Shown: in pieces, positions 52,643 through 60,516 of the stretch
Layout of the letters: each line of letters starts with the position of its first letter
Numbering within the stretch: position 1 is the stretch's first letter
From: CBDAPX01 sp965198725
Lineage (GTDB): Bacteria; Pseudomonadota; Alphaproteobacteria; Rhodobacterales; Rhodobacteraceae
Assembly: GCA_965198725.1 (NCBI GenBank)
Contig: CBDAPX010000001.1
Coordinates: forward strand, 2,294,001 to 2,358,000
DNA: 64,000 nt
Reading direction: 5' to 3'
The notes under the pieces: model-generated
The model's input: only the letters and a program-made list of their open reading frames with translations
Databases searched by the model: none
Told to the model about the DNA's origin: nothing
Program-made: the position numbers and the translations under genes

Positions 52643-53374
52643 TCAGTCTACGTCGGGAAGTGTGAAGTCTATCTCCAGCTCAAGCATTTCGCCCGGGTAG
52701 GCGAGTTGCGCTGAGTAGATGATCTTGCCGTCGGCATCATAGAATTGGCGAGACACGCGAAAGACCGCTGCGTTCACCGAAATGTTCAGCGCGCTGGCGA
52801 GGAAAAAGTCCGCATATGAAATCGTGACTTTTTGTTTTGCGCTCGCGACCGTGACTTGCAGGTCATCCAGCACGGTGACAGCGATCTCGTTGAGAAACCG
52901 ATCCGGCGCTTTTTCAAAAGTGCCAGCGTCCAGCTCGAGTTCAACATAACAGAACGGTTTTTTGTTTTTGACGTGCGTCCGTTTGATAACGCGAAAATCC
53001 TGATCGTCGATCTTTTTGTATTCGGCCCGTTCGCTTTGCTTGCTATCCAGGTCAACTTCCAGCTGCGCCACCATCGCGTAGAGCTGTGAGATGTCCGCGT
53101 TCATGTGTAGCGCGTGTCGGTCTTGCGCCGGCACTTTCTTGACAAATGTGCCACGCCCCGAATGCCGTTCGATCAAGCCTTCATCCTCAAGCGTATTCAT
53201 GGCCTGGATGATCGTCATCCGGGCCACGCCCAGAGTTTCGGTCAATTCTCTCAAAGCTGGAAGCCGCGTGCCGTGGGGCAGGGCGCCAGACCGGATCTGG
53301 TGTCGCAAAACGGCCGCGACCTCTGCGTGGAGGGGGACGTCCTGTCTCCGCATTTTTTGTAAGTTCAATTGCAT
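52643..53374 (-). CDS. GntR-family regulator with UTRA domain
   Basis: A 243-residue regulator. Winged helix (residues 14-80): HAEVAAVLRHQIRSGALPHGTRLPAL, then LGVARMTIIQAMNTLEDEGLIERHSGRGTFV. The UTRA effector domain (about 100-240) has VIKRTHVKNKKPFCYVELELD and ends KIIYSAQLAYPGEMLELEIDF. It lies co-directionally 124 bp upstream of tctC and probably controls cluster B in response to the imported substrate or an intermediate. Palindromic GTCTAGAC and ACGTACGT lie 21-34 bp before its start, consistent with autoregulation. Confidence 0.9.
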   Translation of the reverse strand: MQLNLQKMRRQDVPLHAEVAAVLRHQIRSGALPHGTRLPALRELTETLGVARMTIIQAMNTLEDEGLIERHSGRGTFVKKVPAQDRHALHMNADISQLYAMVAQLEVDLDSKQSERAEYKKIDDQDFRVIKRTHVKNKKPFCYVELELDAGTFEKAPDRFLNEIAVTVLDDLQVTVASAKQKVTISYADFFLASALNISVNAAVFRVSRQFYDADGKIIYSAQLAYPGEMLELEIDFTLPDVD

Positions 53375-53394
53375 AAACGCTGCCTTCCAAAGAG

Positions 53395-53408
53395 GTCTAG
53401 ACGTACGT
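53395..53408. promoter_or_regulatory. Tandem palindromes upstream of gntR
   Basis: GTCTAGAC (53395-53402) and ACGTACGT (53401-53408) are overlapping perfect 8-bp palindromes 21-34 bp before the gntR start codon. They share TCTAGA and GTACGT with the tctC promoter region, which suggests that the same regulator binds both. Confidence 0.35.
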
Positions 53409-53497
53409 AATAGTAGCCACTGTTTGTCCGTAAGTCGACCTTTTCGGGACGTGTTGACGTCGGGACGCGCAATTGCGCGTCTGGTGTGCCTAAGCTT

Positions 53498-55276
53498 TTA
53501 TTGCGGCAGTACATACGTTCCCGGCGCAGGCTCAATCGATCCATACTTTTTGAGCGTTCCCGGTTTGCGCGCGGCGACTGTGCCGGAACAATGCCGTTCC
53601 ACCCATTCCGACCAATAAGGCCACCAACTGCCTGCGTGGTCACTGGCCGTTTGCAAAAAGCCGTCTGGCGTCTCTGGATAGTGTGGGGCCGTCTTGAACC
53701 CATATTTCTGGCGGCTTTTGGACGGTGGATTGATGACGCCTGCGATGTGGCCCGACCCGCCAAGAACAAATTCAACTTCACCGCCGAGCAGCCCGGTTGT
53801 GGGATAGACAGACCGCCATGGCGCGATGTGATCGTCCACTGTTGCCAAGACAAAGGTGGGTACAGTTACGGTCGACACGTCAATCTTGACCCCGTTCATG
53901 TCCAACCCGCCGGGCTTTCTCAATTGGTTTTTCAGGTAAACCTCGCTCAGATACCAAAGAAGCATGGCCGATGGCAGACGGGTCGCGTCCGAGTTCCAGA
54001 ATAACAGGTCAAAGGCGCGGGGTTTGTCGCCGCGGAGGTAGTTGGCCTCGAAAAATGACCAGATCAGATCGTTTTCGCGCAACATTGAAAACATGTCTTG
54101 CAGGTGGTGCGCCTCAAGATAGCCTTTCTCTTCCATATGGCCGCGCAGTATTTCGAGGCGATCATCGTCGATGAATACGCCGATCTCTCCGACATCAGTG
54201 AAATCGATCATTGTTGCGAGGGTTGTTGCGGTGTTGATGCGCGTATCGCCAATGGCCGCAAGGTAGGCCAGTGTTGCGGTCACAAGAATACCACCGATGC
54301 AAAAGCCCAGAATATTGAGCTTTTCGTGCTTGGTGATGTCACACATCACGTCCATCGCGGCCAGCGGTCCCAGCCGCATGTAGTCGGCAAAGTCCAGGTC
54401 GGCATGCGATTTTGTCGGGTTTACCCAGGAAATCACAAAGACCGAATGCCCCTGATCCAGCATGAAACGGACCAGACTGTTCTCGGGGCGCATGTCGAGG
54501 ATGTAGAACTTGTTGATCCATGCAGGGACAAACAGGAACGGTTCCTTGAATTGCTCCTTCGTGCGTGGATGATAATGGATCAGCTGCATGAGCTCGTTTT
54601 GAAAAACCACCTCGCCTTCGGTCGTTCCCAAGTCCGCGCCCACCTTGAAAGCGCTGGTGTCATTTGTGGCGATGTCCAGCCGGCCTTCGCCGCGCTCTAG
54701 ATCCTCCATCAGGTTTTCCAGACCATCCAGAAGGCTGTCGCCACCGGTTTCAAGGAACTTGTCGCGCGCGGCGGCATTGGTTGCGAGGTAATTGGATGGT
54801 GATAGGCTGCTCAGCAACTGGCGGGTGTAAAACTTGACCCGAAGATCCTCTTTTTGGTCTGCATCCAGCCGGTCAAGAACCGTTCCCACGGACGCCTCGA
54901 ACACCTTGTAAACGTCGCGATACAGCTTCGCCGTGACATCCTCATCCCAGCTTTTGTCTCGAAACCGTCTGTCCGTCGCAGGTGAGCCTTTGTCACTCGC
55001 ACCGGGTAACATCGCGCTCCAAAGGCCTGACATTGTTTTGGCCAGGGCGACTTGGGTCTCGATCAGTTCGGCCGGCTTTGTCAAAAACTCTGCCCAGACT
55101 TTGCCATAGGCGCGTGCCAGCGTCTGAGCATCCATCAGCGAGTATTCCGAACCGCTCGCCTTGGCGAGCGATTTGGACTGCATTTGGTTGGCCACTTTGA
55201 CGGCTCTTTGACTGAGCAGTGTCAAGCGCGTCATCCGTTTCATTATGGCGGAAGCGTTCAGGTCTGGAAATTCCAT
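53498..55276 (-). CDS. phaC: Class I poly(3-hydroxyalkanoate) synthase
   Basis: Polymerises 3-hydroxyacyl-CoA into PHA on granules. 592 residues, normal for class I. The lipase-like box GFCIGG carries catalytic Cys326; the Asp is in LATVDDHIAPW and the His in GGSGHIAGVINPP. The N-terminal PhaC_N region has PSNYLATNAAARDKFLETGG. The start at 55276 (MEFPDLNASAIM) follows an AAGAAAG stretch; the frame open to 55495 is not family sequence. phaZ, phaP and phaR are not adjacent. It precedes no same-strand gene but is 34 bp after an SDR, so may be co-expressed with it. Confidence 0.93.
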   Translation of the reverse strand: MEFPDLNASAIMKRMTRLTLLSQRAVKVANQMQSKSLAKASGSEYSLMDAQTLARAYGKVWAEFLTKPAELIETQVALAKTMSGLWSAMLPGASDKGSPATDRRFRDKSWDEDVTAKLYRDVYKVFEASVGTVLDRLDADQKEDLRVKFYTRQLLSSLSPSNYLATNAAARDKFLETGGDSLLDGLENLMEDLERGEGRLDIATNDTSAFKVGADLGTTEGEVVFQNELMQLIHYHPRTKEQFKEPFLFVPAWINKFYILDMRPENSLVRFMLDQGHSVFVISWVNPTKSHADLDFADYMRLGPLAAMDVMCDITKHEKLNILGFCIGGILVTATLAYLAAIGDTRINTATTLATMIDFTDVGEIGVFIDDDRLEILRGHMEEKGYLEAHHLQDMFSMLRENDLIWSFFEANYLRGDKPRAFDLLFWNSDATRLPSAMLLWYLSEVYLKNQLRKPGGLDMNGVKIDVSTVTVPTFVLATVDDHIAPWRSVYPTTGLLGGEVEFVLGGSGHIAGVINPPSKSRQKYGFKTAPHYPETPDGFLQTASDHAGSWWPYWSEWVERHCSGTVAARKPGTLKKYGSIEPAPGTYVLPQ

Positions 55277-55310
55277 GTGCGTTTCTTTCTTAAAGTTCAG
55301 CAGGTTGGCT

Positions 55311-56138
55311 TCAAAATGGCGTAAACCCACCGTCGATGGTGTAGATGCTGCCGTTGATAAAGGCGGCTTCATCACGACCGAGGAACGCCACAAGTGCGGC
55401 CACCTCGTCGGTTGTGCCGTACCGGCCCGTGGGGATAGCGGCGATGACTTTCTTGCGGGCGTCTTCGATGCCACCTGCATCAGGGTCCCCGCCAAAGGCT
55501 TCCATCATGTCCTGCTCAACCGCGGCCAACATATCGGTATCGATCTGACCGGGGCAGATGACGTTGGTCCGGATGTTCTCACCCCCATAGGCTTTCGCCA
55601 TGACACGTGTGAGCCCGACCACTGCATGCTTGCTGGCACAGTAGGATGGCATCGTGACCCGCCCGGCTTGAACGGACGCTGCAGAGCCGACATTGATAAT
55701 CGACCCGCCGCCGCTTTTGCGCAGCGCCGGTACCGTGTGTTTGAGCACCAGAAAGGTGCCTGTGACGTTGATGTCCATCACGCGGCTGAAATCTTCGACG
55801 CTGAGATCTTCGATCAACGCGTTGGGCCCTGTTATCCCCGCACCGTTGAACACGATGTCGAGGCGCCCCAAGGTCGTCATGGTCTCGTTCACCAATGACA
55901 CCACGGCATCTTCCCTCGCGACATCAGCCTCAAATGGTCTGATGGCATCGCTGTGGGCGCTCAATTCTTCCAGCCGCGCCACGCTTCGGCCAGCGGCGAC
56001 GACCTGCGCGCCTTCGGCTGCCAATCGACGTGCCACGGATTGCCCAATGCCACCGGTCGCGCCCGCGACCAAGGCTACTTTTCCTTCAAGAGATGCAGTC
56101 AATGTCCTGTCCTTTTTGATTTTTCGGGGCGGCATCAC
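55311..56138 (-). CDS. SDR-family oxidoreductase
   Basis: A classical SDR with VAGATGGIGQS, VFNGAGITG, SIINVGSAASV, catalytic YCASK and the FINGSIYTIDGGF terminus. If it starts at the ATG 56138 or 56135 it has 274-275 residues; a TTG at 56102 with AGGACAGGA upstream gives a conventional N-terminus (LTASLEGKVALVAG) and no overlap with the CoA-transferase. It lies between the CoA-transferase and PhaC genes, so a hydroxyacyl substrate is possible but unproven. Confidence 0.85.
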   Translation of the reverse strand: MMPPRKIKKDRTLTASLEGKVALVAGATGGIGQSVARRLAAEGAQVVAAGRSVARLEELSAHSDAIRPFEADVAREDAVVSLVNETMTTLGRLDIVFNGAGITGPNALIEDLSVEDFSRVMDINVTGTFLVLKHTVPALRKSGGGSIINVGSAASVQAGRVTMPSYCASKHAVVGLTRVMAKAYGGENIRTNVICPGQIDTDMLAAVEQDMMEAFGGDPDAGGIEDARKKVIAAIPTGRYGTTDEVAALVAFLGRDEAAFINGSIYTIDGGFTPF

Positions 56139-58057
56139 CCGTTTCTGAGATGCCGCTGCGCCTGTTCCTGAGTTTCAAAAATATGCGTGCGTTGCGCGTG
56201 GAAGACTTGGCCGAGTTTCATGCGCATGAAGGCAGAGCCGGAATAGCGCGTGACTTTGCCATAGTATTGCGCGGTCACCGCTTGCACCATCTGTGCCCAA
56301 TCGCGTTCCAAGGCTTCGTCGATGCGAAAGCCGTCGTAATTTGCAATGACATCAACGCGTTGGCCAAGCGGTTGGCAGAGTGCCACAACCGCATCGCGTA
56401 CCATTTCGATCTCGTCCAATCCCCGGATGCGTAGTTTCTCAAAATTCAGGAACAGCAGATTTTCTTCGTGACGAAGGGCGATGCGGTCCGGAAGATCAAG
56501 ATGCAGCAAGTCGACCCTAAGATCCATTTCGCCGTCTTCAAAAATCCGCGCGTCCATTTCGGTCACATCACGGATCAGCGGACGTTCTGCCATGTTCGGC
56601 AGGATATCAGCCTCCAGATCGATGCCCGGGGCCACCTCAATCAGGGCAAGGCCCTCCTCGGTCAGTTCGAAGACGCAGCGCTCGGTCACGTAAATCACTT
56701 TTGGGCCGAGCCGTGCGGCGCGCGCGCCTGAAAACGTGATCTGCTCAACGTCTTTGAGAAATTTGCGTGACCGGCCCACTTGTACGATCGAAATCCGACC
56801 ATCGGCGACACGCACGTCGAGGCCACCTGCCGTGAATGTCCCGGCAAAGACCAACGCGCGCGCGTTCTGAGAGATGTTAATGAACCCGCCGGCACCGGCC
56901 AGCCGTTGCCCGAAACGGGATACGTTGACGTTTCCGGCCATATCCGCTTGCGCCATGCCCAGACAGGCCAAATCGAGCCCGCCGCCGTCGTAAAAATCGA
57001 ACTGATTGTTCTGTGGGATCACCGCATCGACGTTGACGGCTGCGCCGAAATTCAGACCGGATGCGGGCTGACCGCCAACAACGCCCGGTTCTGCGGTCAG
57101 GGTCAGGTGAGAAATCAGACCCTCTTCGGCCGCTACCGCCGCGACGCCTTCCGGCATTCCGATGCCCAGATTGACGACACCGTTGACGGGCAATTCGAAG
57201 GCGGCGCGCCGCGCGATAATTTTACGCGCATCCAACACCATCTTCGAAATCTCGCCCGATGGGGACTTGATGCGGTTGGTGAACGGATGGCTGAACGCGG
57301 TCCCATAAGTTTGGGGATGGTTTTCCGGTTTCGCGACAACGACAGCATCGACAAGGATGCTTGGAATATGGACGTCGCGGGCGGGCAGGGTGCCGCTTCC
57401 GGCCACGCGTTCGACTTGCACGATCACGACGCCGCCCGAGTTCCGTACGGCCATGGCTTGGGCGAGGTTGTCGAGCAAAAGCGCCTCGCGCTCCATTGTC
57501 ACGTTGCCGGCCTCATCTGCTGTCGTCCCTCTTAGCAGAGCAACAGTGATCTTGCGCGCAGGGTAGAAGAGCATGTCTTCTCCCCCGATTTGCATCAGTT
57601 CGACCTGGGCTTCGGTGCTGATGTCATTTATCGCGCCGCCGCCGTTGCGCGGATCAACAAAGGTTTCCAGCCCAACGCGCGTTAATGTGCCCGGTTTGCC
57701 AGCGGCGATGTCGCGATACAGCTGGCTGATAACACCCTGAGGTAAGTTCCACCCTTTTATCTGACCCGCGACCGCCATTTCGGCGACTTTCGGGATCAGT
57801 CCCCAGTGCCCGCCGATGACTTGGTGGAGCAGCCCCTTTTGGCCGAGATGGTTCAGCCCGCGCGTTTTGCCGTCACCCTGACCTGCGGCAAAGAAAAGTG
57901 TCAGATCACGCGGGGCACCGGTGTCCAGAAACCTTTGCTTGATCGCCGACAGCACCTCATCCGGTACACCCGTGCCCACAAATCCAGAAGTTGTGACCGT
58001 ATCACCGGTTTGGATCAAAGCCGCGGCATCCGCCGCGCTAATGATTTTGTTGCGCAT
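56135..58057 (-). CDS. Acyl-CoA:carboxylate CoA-transferase, fused alpha-beta type
   Basis: A 640-residue family I CoA-transferase with both halves in one chain. The N-terminal half begins MRNKIISAADAAALIQTGDTV and has GFVGTGVPDEVL; the C-terminal half has VVNLGIGMPEGVAAVAAEEG and the catalytic Glu region LTAEPGVVGG. A C-terminal extension of about 100 residues (from LRIRGLDEI) resembles the malonate/propionate CoA-transferase-like forms with an acyl-CoA-transferase plus extra domain. It would activate a short acid from cluster metabolism to its CoA ester for the thiolase or PhaC. Confidence 0.88.
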   Translation of the reverse strand: MRNKIISAADAAALIQTGDTVTTSGFVGTGVPDEVLSAIKQRFLDTGAPRDLTLFFAAGQGDGKTRGLNHLGQKGLLHQVIGGHWGLIPKVAEMAVAGQIKGWNLPQGVISQLYRDIAAGKPGTLTRVGLETFVDPRNGGGAINDISTEAQVELMQIGGEDMLFYPARKITVALLRGTTADEAGNVTMEREALLLDNLAQAMAVRNSGGVVIVQVERVAGSGTLPARDVHIPSILVDAVVVAKPENHPQTYGTAFSHPFTNRIKSPSGEISKMVLDARKIIARRAAFELPVNGVVNLGIGMPEGVAAVAAEEGLISHLTLTAEPGVVGGQPASGLNFGAAVNVDAVIPQNNQFDFYDGGGLDLACLGMAQADMAGNVNVSRFGQRLAGAGGFINISQNARALVFAGTFTAGGLDVRVADGRISIVQVGRSRKFLKDVEQITFSGARAARLGPKVIYVTERCVFELTEEGLALIEVAPGIDLEADILPNMAERPLIRDVTEMDARIFEDGEMDLRVDLLHLDLPDRIALRHEENLLFLNFEKLRIRGLDEIEMVRDAVVALCQPLGQRVDVIANYDGFRIDEALERDWAQMVQAVTAQYYGKVTRYSGSAFMRMKLGQVFHAQRTHIFETQEQAQRHLRNG

Positions 58058-58084
58058 TCGTCCCTCCCTGACTGTGCGCAGATG

Positions 58085-58870
58085 TTACCCCAAGGGTCGC
58101 CGCGCGAGAGAGAAGTCTTGGCCATTTGGTCCGCCCACCGGCAAAGTCGCCATATAAAGCGCCAGTGCACCGACCTCGTCGGGATGTTTGAGCCGCTCCC
58201 ATGGCGGGAAGCGATCAGGCGGGTTTTCGGCAAATTTTTCCAGAATACCTTCTGGCGTTGATTTTTTCCCGGTCACAGCATCTCGGTTCAGCATGCCCGT
58301 GGCGACCGGGCCGGGGATCAAATTGTTGACGTCGATCTTGCGTTCCCACAGCTCATTGGCCAGCGCACCCGTCAGCATGTTCATCGCTGCCTTTGAAACA
58401 TGGTAGGCGCTGTTGTCGTTGCCTGCGCGTTTCCCCATGCCAGAGGTTACATTGATGATTTTGCCGCCTTCGGCAAAGATATCCAGCAGGAAGCGGGTCA
58501 CCATATACGGGCCACGGACGTTGATCTCGACGGTCTTCCACCATTTGTCCGGGTCAGAATCGGCGATCGGGCGGATGTCGAGTTCGGCTCCTGCATTGTT
58601 CACCAGAACATGCACCGACCCAAAAGTCCGTGAAACGGTGTCGCAAAAAGCCTTGGTTATCTCCGGGTTTGACAGGTCGACCGCAAAGCTCAAGCAGTTA
58701 GCACCAAGCGCTTCCGCTTCTGCTTTGACAATGTCGAGCTCTGCTTGAGTGCGTGAACAGATCGCGATATCGGCACCCGCGCCGGCCAGCGCAAGGGCGA
58801 TGGACCGCCCAAGTCCACGGCCTGCGCCAGTGACAACCGCGACTTTGCCTTTCAGCGGCTTTTCTACCAT
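58085..58870 (-). CDS. SDR-family oxidoreductase, paralogue of the SDR at 45510
   Basis: A 261-residue SDR with TGAGRGLGRS, LVNNAGAELD, catalytic YHVSK and the tail GGPNGQDFSLARRPL, shared with 45510-46274. Arg/Ser after beta-2 (ICSRTQAE) suggests NADP(H). I chose the start at 58870 (MVEKPLKGK), which is 6 nt after AGGAG; the ATG at 58876 touches the ribosome-binding site. It is divergent from the aldehyde dehydrogenase at 59034 across a strong GGTATAGA palindrome. Confidence 0.9.
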   Translation of the reverse strand: MVEKPLKGKVAVVTGAGRGLGRSIALALAGAGADIAICSRTQAELDIVKAEAEALGANCLSFAVDLSNPEITKAFCDTVSRTFGSVHVLVNNAGAELDIRPIADSDPDKWWKTVEINVRGPYMVTRFLLDIFAEGGKIINVTSGMGKRAGNDNSAYHVSKAAMNMLTGALANELWERKIDVNNLIPGPVATGMLNRDAVTGKKSTPEGILEKFAENPPDRFPPWERLKHPDEVGALALYMATLPVGGPNGQDFSLARRPLG

Positions 58871-58963
58871 TTCCATCTCCTGTCATCGGACCGGCTGATT
58901 GGCCCAACGAATTTTCAAAAGTGCAGCCGTCGGCTCTTGCACCGTGTTGTCTGACATCTTAAA

Positions 58964-58989
58964 GGTATAGAAGTGTAGAAGTCTATACC
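58964..58989. promoter_or_regulatory. Perfect GGTATAGA...TCTATACC palindrome in a divergent promoter
   Basis: GGTATAGA (58964-58971) and TCTATACC (58982-58989) form a perfect 8-bp inverted repeat with a 10-bp spacer. It lies between the divergent SDR (start 58870) and aldehyde dehydrogenase (start 59034) and should control both. The outer GGTAT/ATACC half-sites match those at 25118-25135 upstream of cluster A, with 8 bp more separation. Confidence 0.65.
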
Positions 58990-59033
58990 ATAATTGGCAG
59001 GCTATCTGACGGTGCTAGATGAGGGAACCAACC

Positions 59034-60476
59034 ATGTCCGATTACCCGGAACTCAACCTGCTGATTGATGGCGTCTGGCGAAAGTCTTCAAGCGGTGACA
59101 CTTTGGCCGTGGTCAACCCCGCGGATGAAAGCACATTGGCCGAGCTGCCTGCCGCAACGACTGCGGATCTTGACGAAGCGCTGGCCGCATCTCAGCGTGG
59201 TTTCAGAGTTTGGAGCGCGATGTCGCCTTATGAACGGGCCCGCATCCTCCTTAAATGCGCTGATCTTGTGCGTGAACGCGCCGAAGATATCGCGGTTGCG
59301 GTGACCTTAGAGAACGGCAAGCCGCTGGTAGAAGCGCGCGCAGAGGTCGGAACCGTCTCGGACATTATCGAATACAGTGCAGAGCAGGGCAAACGCATGC
59401 ATGGCCGCATCGTCGAAGGTCGCGCGCCGGACACCACGCATTACGTGACGCATGCCCCGGTTGGCCCTTGTCTGGCGATCACGCCTTGGAATTTTCCCAT
59501 CAACACGGTGTCAAAGAAAATTGGACCGGCTCTGGCGGCTGGTTGCTCGGTCATCGTCAAGGCCTCGAACGAAACACCAGCCTCGGCCATTCTCCTGGCG
59601 CAGGCTTTGCTGGATGCAGGTTTGCCAAATGGGGTCGTCAATCTGGTGTTCGGCCCGTCGGCCAAACTGACCGAACATCTTATGAATACGGACGTTATCA
59701 AAAAGATCTCGCTGACCGGCTCCGTCCCTGTGGGCAAACAAATCGCCCGGCGCGCCGCGGACCGTATGCAGCGCGTCACCATGGAACTCGGGGGGCACGC
59801 GCCTGTCGTGGTGTGGGATGATGTGGACATTGATAAGGCGGCCGACCTCATGGTCGCGGGGGCGTTTCGCAACGCCGGCCAGATTTGCATCTCGCCGACG
59901 CGGTTTTACGTGCAGGATGCGATTTATTCCGAGTTCGTGGATGCATTTTCCGAACGTGCCTCAAAGCTCGTGGTCGGCGATGGCATGGCCTCGGGAACGC
60001 AGATGGGGCCCTTGGCCAACGCCCGGCGCTTGTCGGCGATGGAGGCATTTGTCGACGATGCGCGATCCCGCGGTGCAACCGTAACAACAGGCGGAGAGCG
60101 GATCGGCAACCAAGGCTTTTTCTTCGCACCAACTGTGATCAAGGACGCGCCGGACGACTGTATGCTTATGACGGAAGAACCGTTTGGGCCGGTCGCGCCA
60201 ATGACCCGGTTTTCCGACCTTGAAGAGGTTGCTGAGCGCGCCAATGGGCTTGAGCTTGGGCTCGCCTCGTATGCGATGACCAATTCGCTCGAACGCGCGT
60301 CTGCCACGGCCGAGGTGCTGGAAGCGGGAATGGTTGGGATTAACACCGTTGGCGTTGCCATTCCCGAGACACCTTTTGGCGGCGTGAAAGAGAGCGGATA
60401 TGGGGTCGAGGGCGGACCAGAAAGCCTGGACCACTATTTGGTGCCAAAGTCGGTTGCACAAAGGCGCATCCTGTGA
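59034..60476 (+). CDS. Aldehyde dehydrogenase, succinate-semialdehyde dehydrogenase-like
   Basis: A 480-residue NAD(P)-dependent aldehyde dehydrogenase with MELGGHAPVVVWDDVD (general-base Glu), GQICISPTRFYVQ (catalytic Cys), AITPWNFPINTVSKK and SLTGSVPVGKQ. The ELGGHAP variant places it in the GabD/sulfoacetaldehyde or lactaldehyde-like branch rather than the ELGGKN branch of the other copy at 42269. Start at 59034 (MSDYPEL) with GAGGG 9 nt upstream; 59019 is the alternative. It is divergent from the SDR and followed by an EamA permease. Confidence 0.9.
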   Translation: MSDYPELNLLIDGVWRKSSSGDTLAVVNPADESTLAELPAATTADLDEALAASQRGFRVWSAMSPYERARILLKCADLVRERAEDIAVAVTLENGKPLVEARAEVGTVSDIIEYSAEQGKRMHGRIVEGRAPDTTHYVTHAPVGPCLAITPWNFPINTVSKKIGPALAAGCSVIVKASNETPASAILLAQALLDAGLPNGVVNLVFGPSAKLTEHLMNTDVIKKISLTGSVPVGKQIARRAADRMQRVTMELGGHAPVVVWDDVDIDKAADLMVAGAFRNAGQICISPTRFYVQDAIYSEFVDAFSERASKLVVGDGMASGTQMGPLANARRLSAMEAFVDDARSRGATVTTGGERIGNQGFFFAPTVIKDAPDDCMLMTEEPFGPVAPMTRFSDLEEVAERANGLELGLASYAMTNSLERASATAEVLEAGMVGINTVGVAIPETPFGGVKESGYGVEGGPESLDHYLVPKSVAQRRIL

Positions 60477-60516
60477 CGGGGCAGCCAAGGCGCGCCTTGC
60501 TCGCCCGTTTTGCCAA

